Origin: Helicobacteraceae bacterium
GTDB taxonomy: Bacteria > Campylobacterota > Campylobacteria > Campylobacterales > Sulfurimonadaceae
Assembly (NCBI GenBank): GCA_027056525.1
Contig: JALUKO010000344.1
Coordinates: forward strand, 1-6,975
DNA length: 6,975 nt
Reading direction: 5' to 3'
Shown here: positions 1 through 5,839 of the stretch, piece by piece
Layout: the number at the start of each line of letters is the position of its first letter
How positions within the stretch are numbered: the stretch's first letter is position 1
Notes under the pieces: generated by a model
Databases searched by the model: none
What the model was told of the DNA's origin: nothing
The model's input: only the letters and a program-made list of their open reading frames with translations
Position numbers and translations under genes: made by a program

Positions 1-1
1 T

Positions 2-463
2 GGTGCGTTTAGTATGCTGTGGATCTCTCGTCAGAAACATCTGCCTGTAGGTCAAAGTTCAGACCATAGTTACAATAAATTTGCAGGCATGATAAAAACT
101 GCTCCAGTAGCGGCAACAATTATGGGTCTGTTTATGTTGAGTTTAGCCGGTCTTCCACCGTTTGCACTCTTTTGGGGTAAACTTTATATGATTAGTTCGG
201 CTGTAACAGCAGGCTATACTGTGCTAGCATTAATTATGGCACTTAATTCCGCTATTGCCGGGTATTACTATCTAAAACTTATTGTGTATATGTTTATGAA
301 AGAGCCGGTTGTTAATCAAGATGGTGCTGTTTATGTTGCAAATGCTACATTGTCATTAAAAACCATCATCGGTTTTGCAGCTGTAGGAACTATTTTTGCT
401 GTTATCGTTGTAAACCCACTTTTAGAGTTTATTACAGCATTTGTATATAACAGTGGATATTAA
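2..463 (+). CDS. nuoN: NADH-quinone oxidoreductase subunit N, C-terminal part (5' end outside window)
   Basis: This is the C-terminal ~153 residues of NuoN, one of the antiporter-like proton-pumping subunits in the membrane arm of respiratory complex I. The reading frame is open from base 2, so the gene begins upstream of the window; the ATG at 14 is internal. Visible family signs are the loop-helix motif LSLAGLPPFALFWGK, which matches the conserved 'LAGIPP...F.GK' segment of NuoN/NuoM/NuoL proteins, and several hydrophobic segments ending in a short tail. nuoN is normally the last gene of the nuo operon, which fits the unrelated gene that follows 29 bp later on the same strand. In this phylum complex I passes electrons to menaquinone, though its electron donor is often not NADH. 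Assignment to NuoN rather than NuoM or NuoL rests on both the sequence and the downstream pflA neighbour. Confidence 0.9.
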   Translation, partial: GAFSMLWISRQKHLPVGQSSDHSYNKFAGMIKTAPVAATIMGLFMLSLAGLPPFALFWGKLYMISSAVTAGYTVLALIMALNSAIAGYYYLKLIVYMFMKEPVVNQDGAVYVANATLSLKTIIGFAAVGTIFAVIVVNPLLEFITAFVYNSGY

Positions 464-482
464 TATAAACGTATAGTATAAA

Positions 483-495
483 GGGGAGAGAATTG
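483..495 (+). promoter_or_regulatory. Ribosome binding site fixing the TTG start of pflA
   Basis: GGGGAG at 483-488 is followed by a short spacer and the TTG at 493-495. No ATG, GTG or CTG lies in this frame between the upstream TAA (466-468) and this codon, and starting here yields a complete signal peptide, so the TTG start is well supported. Confidence 0.8.
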
Positions 496-2862
496 TTAAA
501 ATGGTTACTCTTACTTCTTCTTTATACAAATTTTTTCACAACGCTCTTTGCTCTTGAGGTAACACTTCAAGGAGCAAAAGAGAACTTTTCCGAGTACTCA
601 ACACTTCACGTGAGAGATGCCAATCCCTTTTTATGCCAAGAGATTACAAATGATTTTGAGGTAGTTACAAAAATAGTTTGTGCCTTTTCACAAGAGCCAT
701 CTAAAGAGTTTACTAAAATTCAGAATGACTTTTTTGAAATTGATACACAAATGCAGAAAAAAACATTTTTTTTGATAATCAATCCTTTTTATAAAATGCA
801 GCTTTTCCCCATGGTATTTGATTTGAGTGAGGAAGATACCGTATATACAGCAGATGTAAAACTTGCAAAACATTGGATGATCGTTGGATATAAAGAAAAA
901 CTCCCTCTTATCAAACACAGAAAAAATGTTGAGAAGTCTATCAATTTTCCATTTACGCTCACAAGTGACATGCTTCCATATGTAGGAGGTTTAGATATAA
1001 AAGGTAATCCTGTACATATTAAGAGGGTAAAAGATGTAAGCGATTACATCAAGATTAAGAAGTACTTTAAAGAAAAAAAATATGACCTTTGTTTAAATCT
1101 TATAGGTGAAGTGATGTCAGAGTATCCTGATTCACTCTTTAGAGGGGAGTTGCTTTTTTATAAGATACGAGTTTATGCAAAACTAAAAAATTATGATGAT
1201 CTTATAGCAACTTCCAAAGAGTATCTCAAAGAATACTCATCAGATGAACATGTGCCCGAAGTGTTGGCACTAACAGCTCAGGCATACTCAAAAATCGGTT
1301 TAAGTACGGATGCTGATTACTTTTTTGACAGACTCTTTAGTGAGCACAAAAACTCTAAATACACACAATGGGGTTATATTTATATGGGCAATATGCTTGA
1401 AGAGGCAGGCTCATCAAGCAAGGCAGTTGGTTTTTATGAAAAAGCTTTAAATGAAACCAATGATATAGAGGTTGCAGTAACAGCTGCTTATGCACTTGCA
1501 AAGTATAAGTTAAACCATTCAAAAGTAAAAGATGCTGCTACTTATGTCATGAAAATCATCAAAGCAAAACCGGACTTTTTTATGCAAGACCTCAAAACCT
1601 CTTTAGATATGATGAACGGCTTTGCTCAGGAGGAGGACTATGTAACAGCTGCAGCAATTGCCAAAGCGATAGTTGACGCATCAAGTCCGGAGCTGGATCA
1701 GTATGAGGAACTTCTAAAAAATGTAGGAATTTGGCTTGCTAAGACAGATCAAAAACAAGAAGCACTCGATGCTTTAAACAGATATTTGCAAACGTATAAA
1801 TATGGAACATATGAAGAAGATGTGCAAGCAGCCAAAGATTCTTTGTTTTTTGAAAGTGAAGATGAAAACTTGACAACTCGACTAAAAAAATATAATGAAC
1901 TCATTGATATTTACGGTGATGACACTATTGGTGAGCGTGCTGTTTATGAAAAAGCCAAACTACTCTTACACAATAAGATGTATGGTGATATTTTAGCAAT
2001 GAAAGACTCTTTGGTATCACTTGAAAAAGAAAAATATCCTGATGTAGAAGATATTATCAACCAGTCTGTGAAAGGGCTGATGGAGCTTTCTCTTAAAAAT
2101 AAAAAGTGTCAAGAGGTGTTAAATCTCTCAAATGAGTACAATATAAGCCTCTCAGATCGATGGGATGACGGGATCTATGAGTGTGCAATGAAAGGTGGAG
2201 ATTTTGTCTTGAGCAAGAAAATAGTTTCTAAACATTTAAATGCCAAAGATCTCAATGCAAGAAAAAAATGGCTCTATAGATATATAAATGTTGATTTTGC
2301 AACCGGAAACTACAGTGAAGTTATAGAAGCTTCCAAAGAACTTATTATATTGATAGAAGAGGATAAAAACTCACAATATAATGAGGTGTACCGAATACTT
2401 TTTGATGCATATCAGAGAGTTGAGAAAAAAAATAAACTGATTGAAGTTATTACGAAGATACAAGAGACATTTGGACTCTCTTACAAAGATATTGAGCGAT
2501 ATGTTGCTGTTATGGCACTTGGAAGTGAAAGAAAAGATGTGAACATGGTGATCAAGTACGGTGATGATGTTATGAAGATTCAGAACTCTTCAAACTCTTA
2601 TGCTCAAAGTCCTTTTGTTGAGTTTACACTTTATCAGGCTTATGTGGATAAAAATGATTACAACAAAGCCCTAGAGATCATTAAATCTCTTGACACACTG
2701 AACTTAACACCTGCTCAGCGAGCTCGTCAAAAATACTTACTTGGAAGTGTGTATGAAAAACTCTGGAGAGATGCTGATGCACAAAAAGCTTATGAAGAGG
2801 CTATAAAAGCAAAAGCAGACTCCCCTTGGGCGAAACTGGCTCAAGAGGCTAAAAGTATCTAG
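493..2862 (+). CDS. pflA: PflA-like flagellar motor scaffold protein (periplasmic, TPR-type)
   Basis: The 789-residue protein probably is PflA, the 'paralysed flagella' protein that forms part of the periplasmic disk scaffold around the Campylobacterota motor and is needed to place the stators. Residues 1-20 form a signal peptide (MLK, a leucine-rich core, then LFA before LEV). Residues ~21-180 look beta-rich, with Cys48 and Cys63. From ~183 to the end the protein is almost entirely helical and TPR/SEL-like; the repeats are clearest at 186-210, 294-320 and 745-772 (LLGSVYEKLWRDADAQKAYEEAIKAK, split at 745-764 and 765-774). Length and position directly after nuoN match pflA of Campylobacter jejuni and Helicobacter pylori, recalled from knowledge and not searched. 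The start is TTG: a strong GGGGAG lies just upstream, an in-frame TAA sits at 466-468, and the next in-frame Met is residue 87, beyond the signal peptide. It is probably co-transcribed with nuoN. If not PflA, it is still a secreted TPR protein. Confidence 0.85.
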   Translation: MLKWLLLLLLYTNFFTTLFALEVTLQGAKENFSEYSTLHVRDANPFLCQEITNDFEVVTKIVCAFSQEPSKEFTKIQNDFFEIDTQMQKKTFFLIINPFYKMQLFPMVFDLSEEDTVYTADVKLAKHWMIVGYKEKLPLIKHRKNVEKSINFPFTLTSDMLPYVGGLDIKGNPVHIKRVKDVSDYIKIKKYFKEKKYDLCLNLIGEVMSEYPDSLFRGELLFYKIRVYAKLKNYDDLIATSKEYLKEYSSDEHVPEVLALTAQAYSKIGLSTDADYFFDRLFSEHKNSKYTQWGYIYMGNMLEEAGSSSKAVGFYEKALNETNDIEVAVTAAYALAKYKLNHSKVKDAATYVMKIIKAKPDFFMQDLKTSLDMMNGFAQEEDYVTAAAIAKAIVDASSPELDQYEELLKNVGIWLAKTDQKQEALDALNRYLQTYKYGTYEEDVQAAKDSLFFESEDENLTTRLKKYNELIDIYGDDTIGERAVYEKAKLLLHNKMYGDILAMKDSLVSLEKEKYPDVEDIINQSVKGLMELSLKNKKCQEVLNLSNEYNISLSDRWDDGIYECAMKGGDFVLSKKIVSKHLNAKDLNARKKWLYRYINVDFATGNYSEVIEASKELIILIEEDKNSQYNEVYRILFDAYQRVEKKNKLIEVITKIQETFGLSYKDIERYVAVMALGSERKDVNMVIKYGDDVMKIQNSSNSYAQSPFVEFTLYQAYVDKNDYNKALEIIKSLDTLNLTPAQRARQKYLLGSVYEKLWRDADAQKAYEEAIKAKADSPWAKLAQEAKSI

Positions 2863-3542
2863 TATATCAGTTTATAACCCACGCCATTGATGTTTTCTAT
2901 AATATCAGAGCCAACAACCGTACGAATTCTGTAGATAAGAGAGCGTAAAGTTGAAACACTTTTATTTTCACCCCATAGGGCGTTGCATATTTGTTCGTTT
3001 GAAACGGTGGTGTGTCTGTTTTTTGCCAAAAGTTCTAAAAATTCAAGTTTTTTAGAAGAGAGGGCAATCTCTTGATTATGTTTGTATAAACGTCGATCGA
3101 TTCTGTTAAACACAAAATCGTTTGCAAGGTAGATGATAAGGTTTTCATTTTCATTGCAGTTGCTAGAATGACTGCAGAGTGCTACTTTGATGGTTGCCAA
3201 GATCTCTTTGAGTCTGTAAGGCTTCATAAGATATGCACAGGGGTGAGATCTTATCGCAAACTCTACCATGTCATTTTCGGCGTAGGCGGTTAAAAAGATA
3301 ACTTTGCACTCAGGGTAAAGGTGTTTGATCTCTACAGCTGCTTCACTGCCTGTGAGCTTGCCTGTGAGGATAATATCTACCAAGATAAGATCAGGCTCTT
3401 TGTCTTTTGCTATCTTGATCGCTTCTTCGCCGCTTTGTGCGATATCTAAAACTTCAAAACCCTCTTTGTGTAAAACTTTTTGTAAGCACATAGCAGATGC
3501 AAAGTCATCTTCAAGAATTAAAATAGATCTTTTCTCCCCCAC
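2859..3542 (-). CDS. OmpR-family response regulator (receiver plus winged helix), orphan in this window
   Basis: The 227-residue protein is a two-component transcription factor acting in the cytoplasm. The receiver covers ~5-122: acidic pair E11/D12, phospho-acceptor D56 (LILVDII), switch T85 (VIFLTAY), Y104 and K107-P108. All expected phosphorylation residues are present. A linker of ~25 residues follows, then a Trans_reg_C winged helix at ~140-227 (LSSKKLEFLELLAKN, later RSLIYRIRTVVG and the C-terminal wing NGVGYKLIY). The start is GTG at 3542, preceded by AAAGGTGG six bases upstream. No histidine kinase lies nearby, so the input signal is unknown. A promoter and palindrome sit in the 106-bp gap upstream, suggesting transcription separate from the gene before it and possible autoregulation. 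The gene converges on pflA and its TAG overlaps the TAG of pflA. The target genes cannot be read from the sequence. Confidence 0.92.
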   Translation of the reverse strand: MGEKRSILILEDDFASAMCLQKVLHKEGFEVLDIAQSGEEAIKIAKDKEPDLILVDIILTGKLTGSEAAVEIKHLYPECKVIFLTAYAENDMVEFAIRSHPCAYLMKPYRLKEILATIKVALCSHSSNCNENENLIIYLANDFVFNRIDRRLYKHNQEIALSSKKLEFLELLAKNRHTTVSNEQICNALWGENKSVSTLRSLIYRIRTVVGSDIIENINGVGYKLIY

Positions 3543-3574
3543 TTGAAACCACCTTTGTCTGATATACTCAATGT

Positions 3575-3596
3575 TAGTACCCTACTACTTGTAGTA
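3575..3596. repeat. Nested inverted repeat, operator-like, over the -10 of the regulator promoter
   Basis: TACTAC-TT-GTAGTA at 3583-3596 is a perfect 6-bp dyad with a 2-bp centre. The left arm also pairs with an upstream TAGTA (3575-3579) across CCC, so three alternately oriented TAGTA/TACTA half-sites occur at 3575, 3583 and 3592. An outer pair, ATATACT (3562-3568) and AGTATAT (3593-3599), flanks the group. The dyad covers the predicted -10 and start site, where a bound protein would block transcription. That it binds the adjacent regulator is inference. Confidence 0.5.
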
Positions 3597-3620
3597 TATA
3601 AAAGATAAACTTAATCTCAA
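3593..3620 (-). promoter_or_regulatory. Predicted sigma70-type promoter of the response regulator gene
   Basis: Read on the minus strand, TTGAGA (3620-3615) is followed after 16 bases by TATACT (3598-3593). The expected transcription start is near 3586, giving a leader of about 44 nt that contains the AAAGGTGG ribosome site (3556-3549). This is prediction from motif match only. Campylobacterota promoters often have a poor -35, so this one is better than usual. Confidence 0.5.
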
Positions 3621-3648
3621 CGAAAACACATTATTAAATAAGAATATA

Positions 3649-4416
3649 TTATAAATTATCTTTTTTGTTTTCTTCTTTTAAAATATACATCAGTGAAAAA
3701 AGCGTGGTCAGCATACGCTGATAAGCAGATGTGGCAAGCAGTGTTGAAAACAGGGCAACACCAAATACCAAAAGCCCCCAATAGGAAAGGTTTGAGCCCT
3801 CCGGTGTAACCAGAAAAAGCATCTCAATGGAGAAAAGCCAAATAATGAGGCTAATAACACGACCGGTTCTCCATAAATGGATCTGCTCTATCAAAAGTTG
3901 AGATTTTTCGGCACCGGCATGTACAAGTACATATGATATAAAAAAGGAACGTATCCTGTCTGCTTCATACATCATAGTTAAACTGGCAAATGATCTTTTG
4001 ATTTTATGGATTAAGGTAGCGAATGTTTTTGATGTTGAGAGCTCTTCGTTAAAAACTGAAAGAATTTTTGTATAGTCATGAGTCAAATAAGAACTGTTAC
4101 TGTCGGTAAATTCTTTGAGCCAGGTTTTATTTTTGTTTATTTCAAAAGCGAGGCATTGCATCTCTCTGATTCTAAAGATCGAACCCAGCAGATCAAGAGA
4201 GAGACCTATCACAAAAACAAGCACGAAAGCCAGAGCAGTCAGTAAAGTATGTGTGTTGTCATCATTTAAGAATGCAATAGAATTATTAAAGTGCTCGATA
4301 CTTTGTAAAATATTTTCATAGATTCCACTCTCTTGAAGATTAAAGAAAATAAGAAACTGTGTAATGATAAAAAAAGTTCCGGTTAAGCCATATTCTGTAA
4401 AGCGTGTACTTAGCAT
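3649..4416 (-). CDS. Four-helix membrane protein of unknown function
   Basis: I do not recognise a family for this 255-residue protein. Four hydrophobic segments are visible at ~12-27, 58-80, 186-206 and 211-230. Between helices 2 and 3 lies a ~105-residue polar, helix-prone stretch, probably a cytoplasmic or periplasmic domain (charged runs NKNKTW and HKIKRSF, then YEADRIRSFF). Helix 2 carries an acidic residue (Asp75 in GLSLDLLG), and the C-terminus is charged (KEENKKDNL). The ATG at 4416 has only a weak purine-rich ribosome site (AAAGAGA). It starts 14 bp after the stop of the glycine-zipper gene, so the two are almost certainly on one transcript, with miaA ahead. The pairing suggests an inner-membrane protein working with a secreted partner, but this is a guess. 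Nothing indicates transport, enzymatic or signalling function. Confidence 0.8.
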   Translation of the reverse strand: MLSTRFTEYGLTGTFFIITQFLIFFNLQESGIYENILQSIEHFNNSIAFLNDDNTHTLLTALAFVLVFVIGLSLDLLGSIFRIREMQCLAFEINKNKTWLKEFTDSNSSYLTHDYTKILSVFNEELSTSKTFATLIHKIKRSFASLTMMYEADRIRSFFISYVLVHAGAEKSQLLIEQIHLWRTGRVISLIIWLFSIEMLFLVTPEGSNLSYWGLLVFGVALFSTLLATSAYQRMLTTLFSLMYILKEENKKDNL

Positions 4417-4430
4417 ATATTAGTCTCTTT

Positions 4431-4847
4431 CTATGGACAAAATTTAGATTTTTGAGATTCTTGACTCCATTGGGTGATGCCCCACGATACAAAACCAAAG
4501 AGTCCTCCGATAAGTGCACCCGGAAGTGCCGTGATACCGCCTATTAGAGAACCGGCAGCTGCACCGGCACCTGTACCGACGAGGACATCGTTTTTCCAGT
4601 CATCTTCTAAAAATATATCTTGAACACTGCTGCACTGTACAAGGCGGGTAATATTTTCACCATCTGCCAGTTTCACCATAATCATACCACTGCCGCTTGA
4701 CTCAGGTATGATGACAACATCACTGCTCTCATCAGTATAGATGATCTCATACAGGGCTGTGTCCTCACTAGATTCATTGTTCTCACCCTCAGCAGCAAAA
4801 AGAGATGTTGTAAAGCAAATCAAAAAAATAAAAATAAAATTTTTCAT
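4431..4847 (-). CDS. Small secreted glycine-zipper protein of unknown function
   Basis: This 138-residue protein has a clear Sec signal peptide (MKNFIFIFLICFTTSLFA, likely cut before AEGE). The mature part starts with an acidic Ser/Glu-rich stretch (~19-45), continues with a probable beta-strand section (~46-80), then a glycine-zipper hairpin at ~88-120: GTGAGAAAGSLIGG, a Pro turn at 109, and GALIGGLFGF. Such GxxxG-rich helical hairpins occur in envelope proteins that pack in membranes or oligomerise. Cys72 and Cys137 could form a disulfide after export. It is not an evident lipoprotein, because Cys11 lies inside the hydrophobic core and not at a lipobox. The ATG at 4847 has AAAGG seven bases upstream. 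It follows miaA by 34 bp; TACAAT (4879-4874, minus strand) might be an extra weak -10. The membrane protein gene follows 14 bp later. Function unknown. Confidence 0.8.
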   Translation of the reverse strand: MKNFIFIFLICFTTSLFAAEGENNESSEDTALYEIIYTDESSDVVIIPESSGSGMIMVKLADGENITRLVQCSSVQDIFLEDDWKNDVLVGTGAGAAAGSLIGGITALPGALIGGLFGFVSWGITQWSQESQKSKFCP

Positions 4848-4881
4848 ATCAAAACCTTTGCCAATATATAGTTATTGTACT

Positions 4882-5769
4882 TCAAGAAAATTTCATAAGT
4901 GTTTCAAGTTGTTCCAAAGGAGCGTGTGTGACATTTGTAAATTGTGTACGGTTGAATGTTTGTTGCCTCTTGGCGAGTTGCGCTGTATGGGTTGCAATGT
5001 CGTGTTGCATTTGCTCTTTTGTAAGTGTGCCGTCAAGATACTCTAAAACCTCTACGATCCCTATAGAGCTCATAGCGTGAGGAGATCGTGTATATTTTTG
5101 CTCTAGGTAGCATACTTCATCTATCAGTCCCGCTTCCAACATCTTGGAAGTTCGCGCGTTGATTCTTTCTCTTAGGAGATCTCGGGGCACATCAATGTTG
5201 AAAATATCGATATTTTTGATGATACTTTTTGGAGGATTGTTATAAAACCATTCACTTGGAGTCATCTTGGAAGCTTCATAGATAAGCAGCATTTTTTCTA
5301 TTCTGTAGCGATCATTGGAGGCGATTTTTTTCATATATTGGGGGTCTTTTTTTTGTAAAAAATCATAGGATGCCTGAAGATTCAGTAGTTTTTTTTCTAC
5401 TGTTTGAGATATATTTTCATCTATCTTTGGAAGAGGGGAGAGACCCTCTATGAGTGATTTAAGATAAAAAGAGGTTCCCCCTACAATGATGAGGTTTTTA
5501 GAATCCTCTTCACACTGTTTTTTTACTTTTTCATAAAGTTGTATGAAAATATCAACACTAAAATATTCATCTGGATATAACTCATCAATACCGAAATGTT
5601 GAATGCTTTGAAGTTCAGAGCGTGAGGGTTTTGCAGAGACTATATCGATCTCTTTATAGATGCTCAGCGAGTCTATGGAGAGTATATAAGCGTTTGATTT
5701 TTTTGCCACTTCTATAGCAAGATCACTTTTGCCCGAGGCAGTTGGTCCTATGATAGCTAGTTGTTTCAT
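4882..5769 (-). CDS. miaA: tRNA dimethylallyltransferase
   Basis: MiaA transfers a dimethylallyl group from DMAPP to N6 of adenosine 37 in tRNAs that read codons starting with U, giving i6A37, the substrate for MiaB. At 295 residues the length is typical. Visible motifs are the P-loop GPTASGKS (8-15), the DSLSIYKEIDI-AKP block (33-48) with catalytic-region Asp33, VGGTSFYLKSLIEGL (96-110), SNDRYRIEKMLLIYEASK (151-168), the RERINAR-MLEAGLIDEV segment (~200-219) and the C-terminal QLAKRQQTFNR (~264-274). The start is secure, because the P-loop begins at residue 8 and an in-frame TGA lies only 12 bp upstream. No Shine-Dalgarno sequence precedes the ATG, and an extended -10 ends six bases before it, so the mRNA is probably leaderless. 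It heads a minus-strand cluster with two envelope genes and is divergent from mqnP. Confidence 0.96.
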   Translation of the reverse strand: MKQLAIIGPTASGKSDLAIEVAKKSNAYILSIDSLSIYKEIDIVSAKPSRSELQSIQHFGIDELYPDEYFSVDIFIQLYEKVKKQCEEDSKNLIIVGGTSFYLKSLIEGLSPLPKIDENISQTVEKKLLNLQASYDFLQKKDPQYMKKIASNDRYRIEKMLLIYEASKMTPSEWFYNNPPKSIIKNIDIFNIDVPRDLLRERINARTSKMLEAGLIDEVCYLEQKYTRSPHAMSSIGIVEVLEYLDGTLTKEQMQHDIATHTAQLAKRQQTFNRTQFTNVTHAPLEQLETLMKFS

Positions 5770-5775
5770 GGCAAA

Positions 5776-5784
5776 ATTATATCA
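5776..5784 (-). promoter_or_regulatory. Predicted extended -10 promoter of miaA (leaderless transcript)
   Basis: On the minus strand TGATATAAT (5784-5776) is a perfect extended -10 (TGnTATAAT). Only TTTGCC separates it from the miaA ATG, so the expected start of transcription coincides with the first base of the start codon. No convincing -35 is visible, as expected for an extended -10 element. The TGA of this motif is also the in-frame stop that limits the gene upstream. Confidence 0.6.
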
Positions 5785-5802
5785 TTTTAAATCAACTTTG
5801 GA

Positions 5803-5808
5803 TAAAAT
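5803..5808 (+). promoter_or_regulatory. Predicted -10 element of mqnP
   Basis: TAAAAT at 5803-5808, preceded by TTTGGA, is the best -10 candidate on the plus strand of this 67-bp gap. It would start transcription near 5815 and give a leader of about 22 nt with the GAGGTG ribosome site. No clear -35 is visible. The match is moderate, and AT-rich sequence makes chance matches common. Confidence 0.4.
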
Positions 5809-5824
5809 ATCTTCAATTATTTTT

Positions 5825-5839
5825 TGAGGTGAAAATTTG
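5825..5839 (+). promoter_or_regulatory. Ribosome binding site fixing the TTG start of mqnP
   Basis: GAGGTG at 5825-5830 lies six bases before the TTG at 5837 but 18 bases before the in-frame ATG at 5849. The spacing favours the TTG start, which adds four residues (MQRF) at the N-terminus. Confidence 0.65.

Noticed and set aside
464..492. TATAGT / TATAAA strings as a separate pflA promoter
   Set aside because: A -10-like string in AT-rich sequence without a -35 or extended element; its start site would fall on or past the ribosome site.
688..971. Two short minus-strand open frames inside pflA
   Set aside because: They lie opposite the well-supported pflA frame, have no ribosome site or family features, and look like shadows of the sense coding.
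3325..3546. Plus-strand open frame opposite the response regulator
   Set aside because: It is antisense to the receiver domain, whose residues are all conserved; Ser/Ile-rich shadow translation.
3600..3664. 9-bp inverted repeat AAAAGATAA / TTATCTTTT flanking the end of the membrane protein gene
   Set aside because: Arms are 47 bp apart and almost all A/T; too weak for a terminator and likely chance in AT-rich sequence.
4115..4321. Plus-strand open frame opposite the four-helix membrane protein
   Set aside because: No recognisable features; the minus-strand frame gives proper membrane helices and operon spacing.
4741..5046. Plus-strand 101-codon frame spanning the glycine-zipper gene start and the miaA end
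   Set aside because: It overlaps two better-supported minus-strand genes; Cys-rich translation without family signs.
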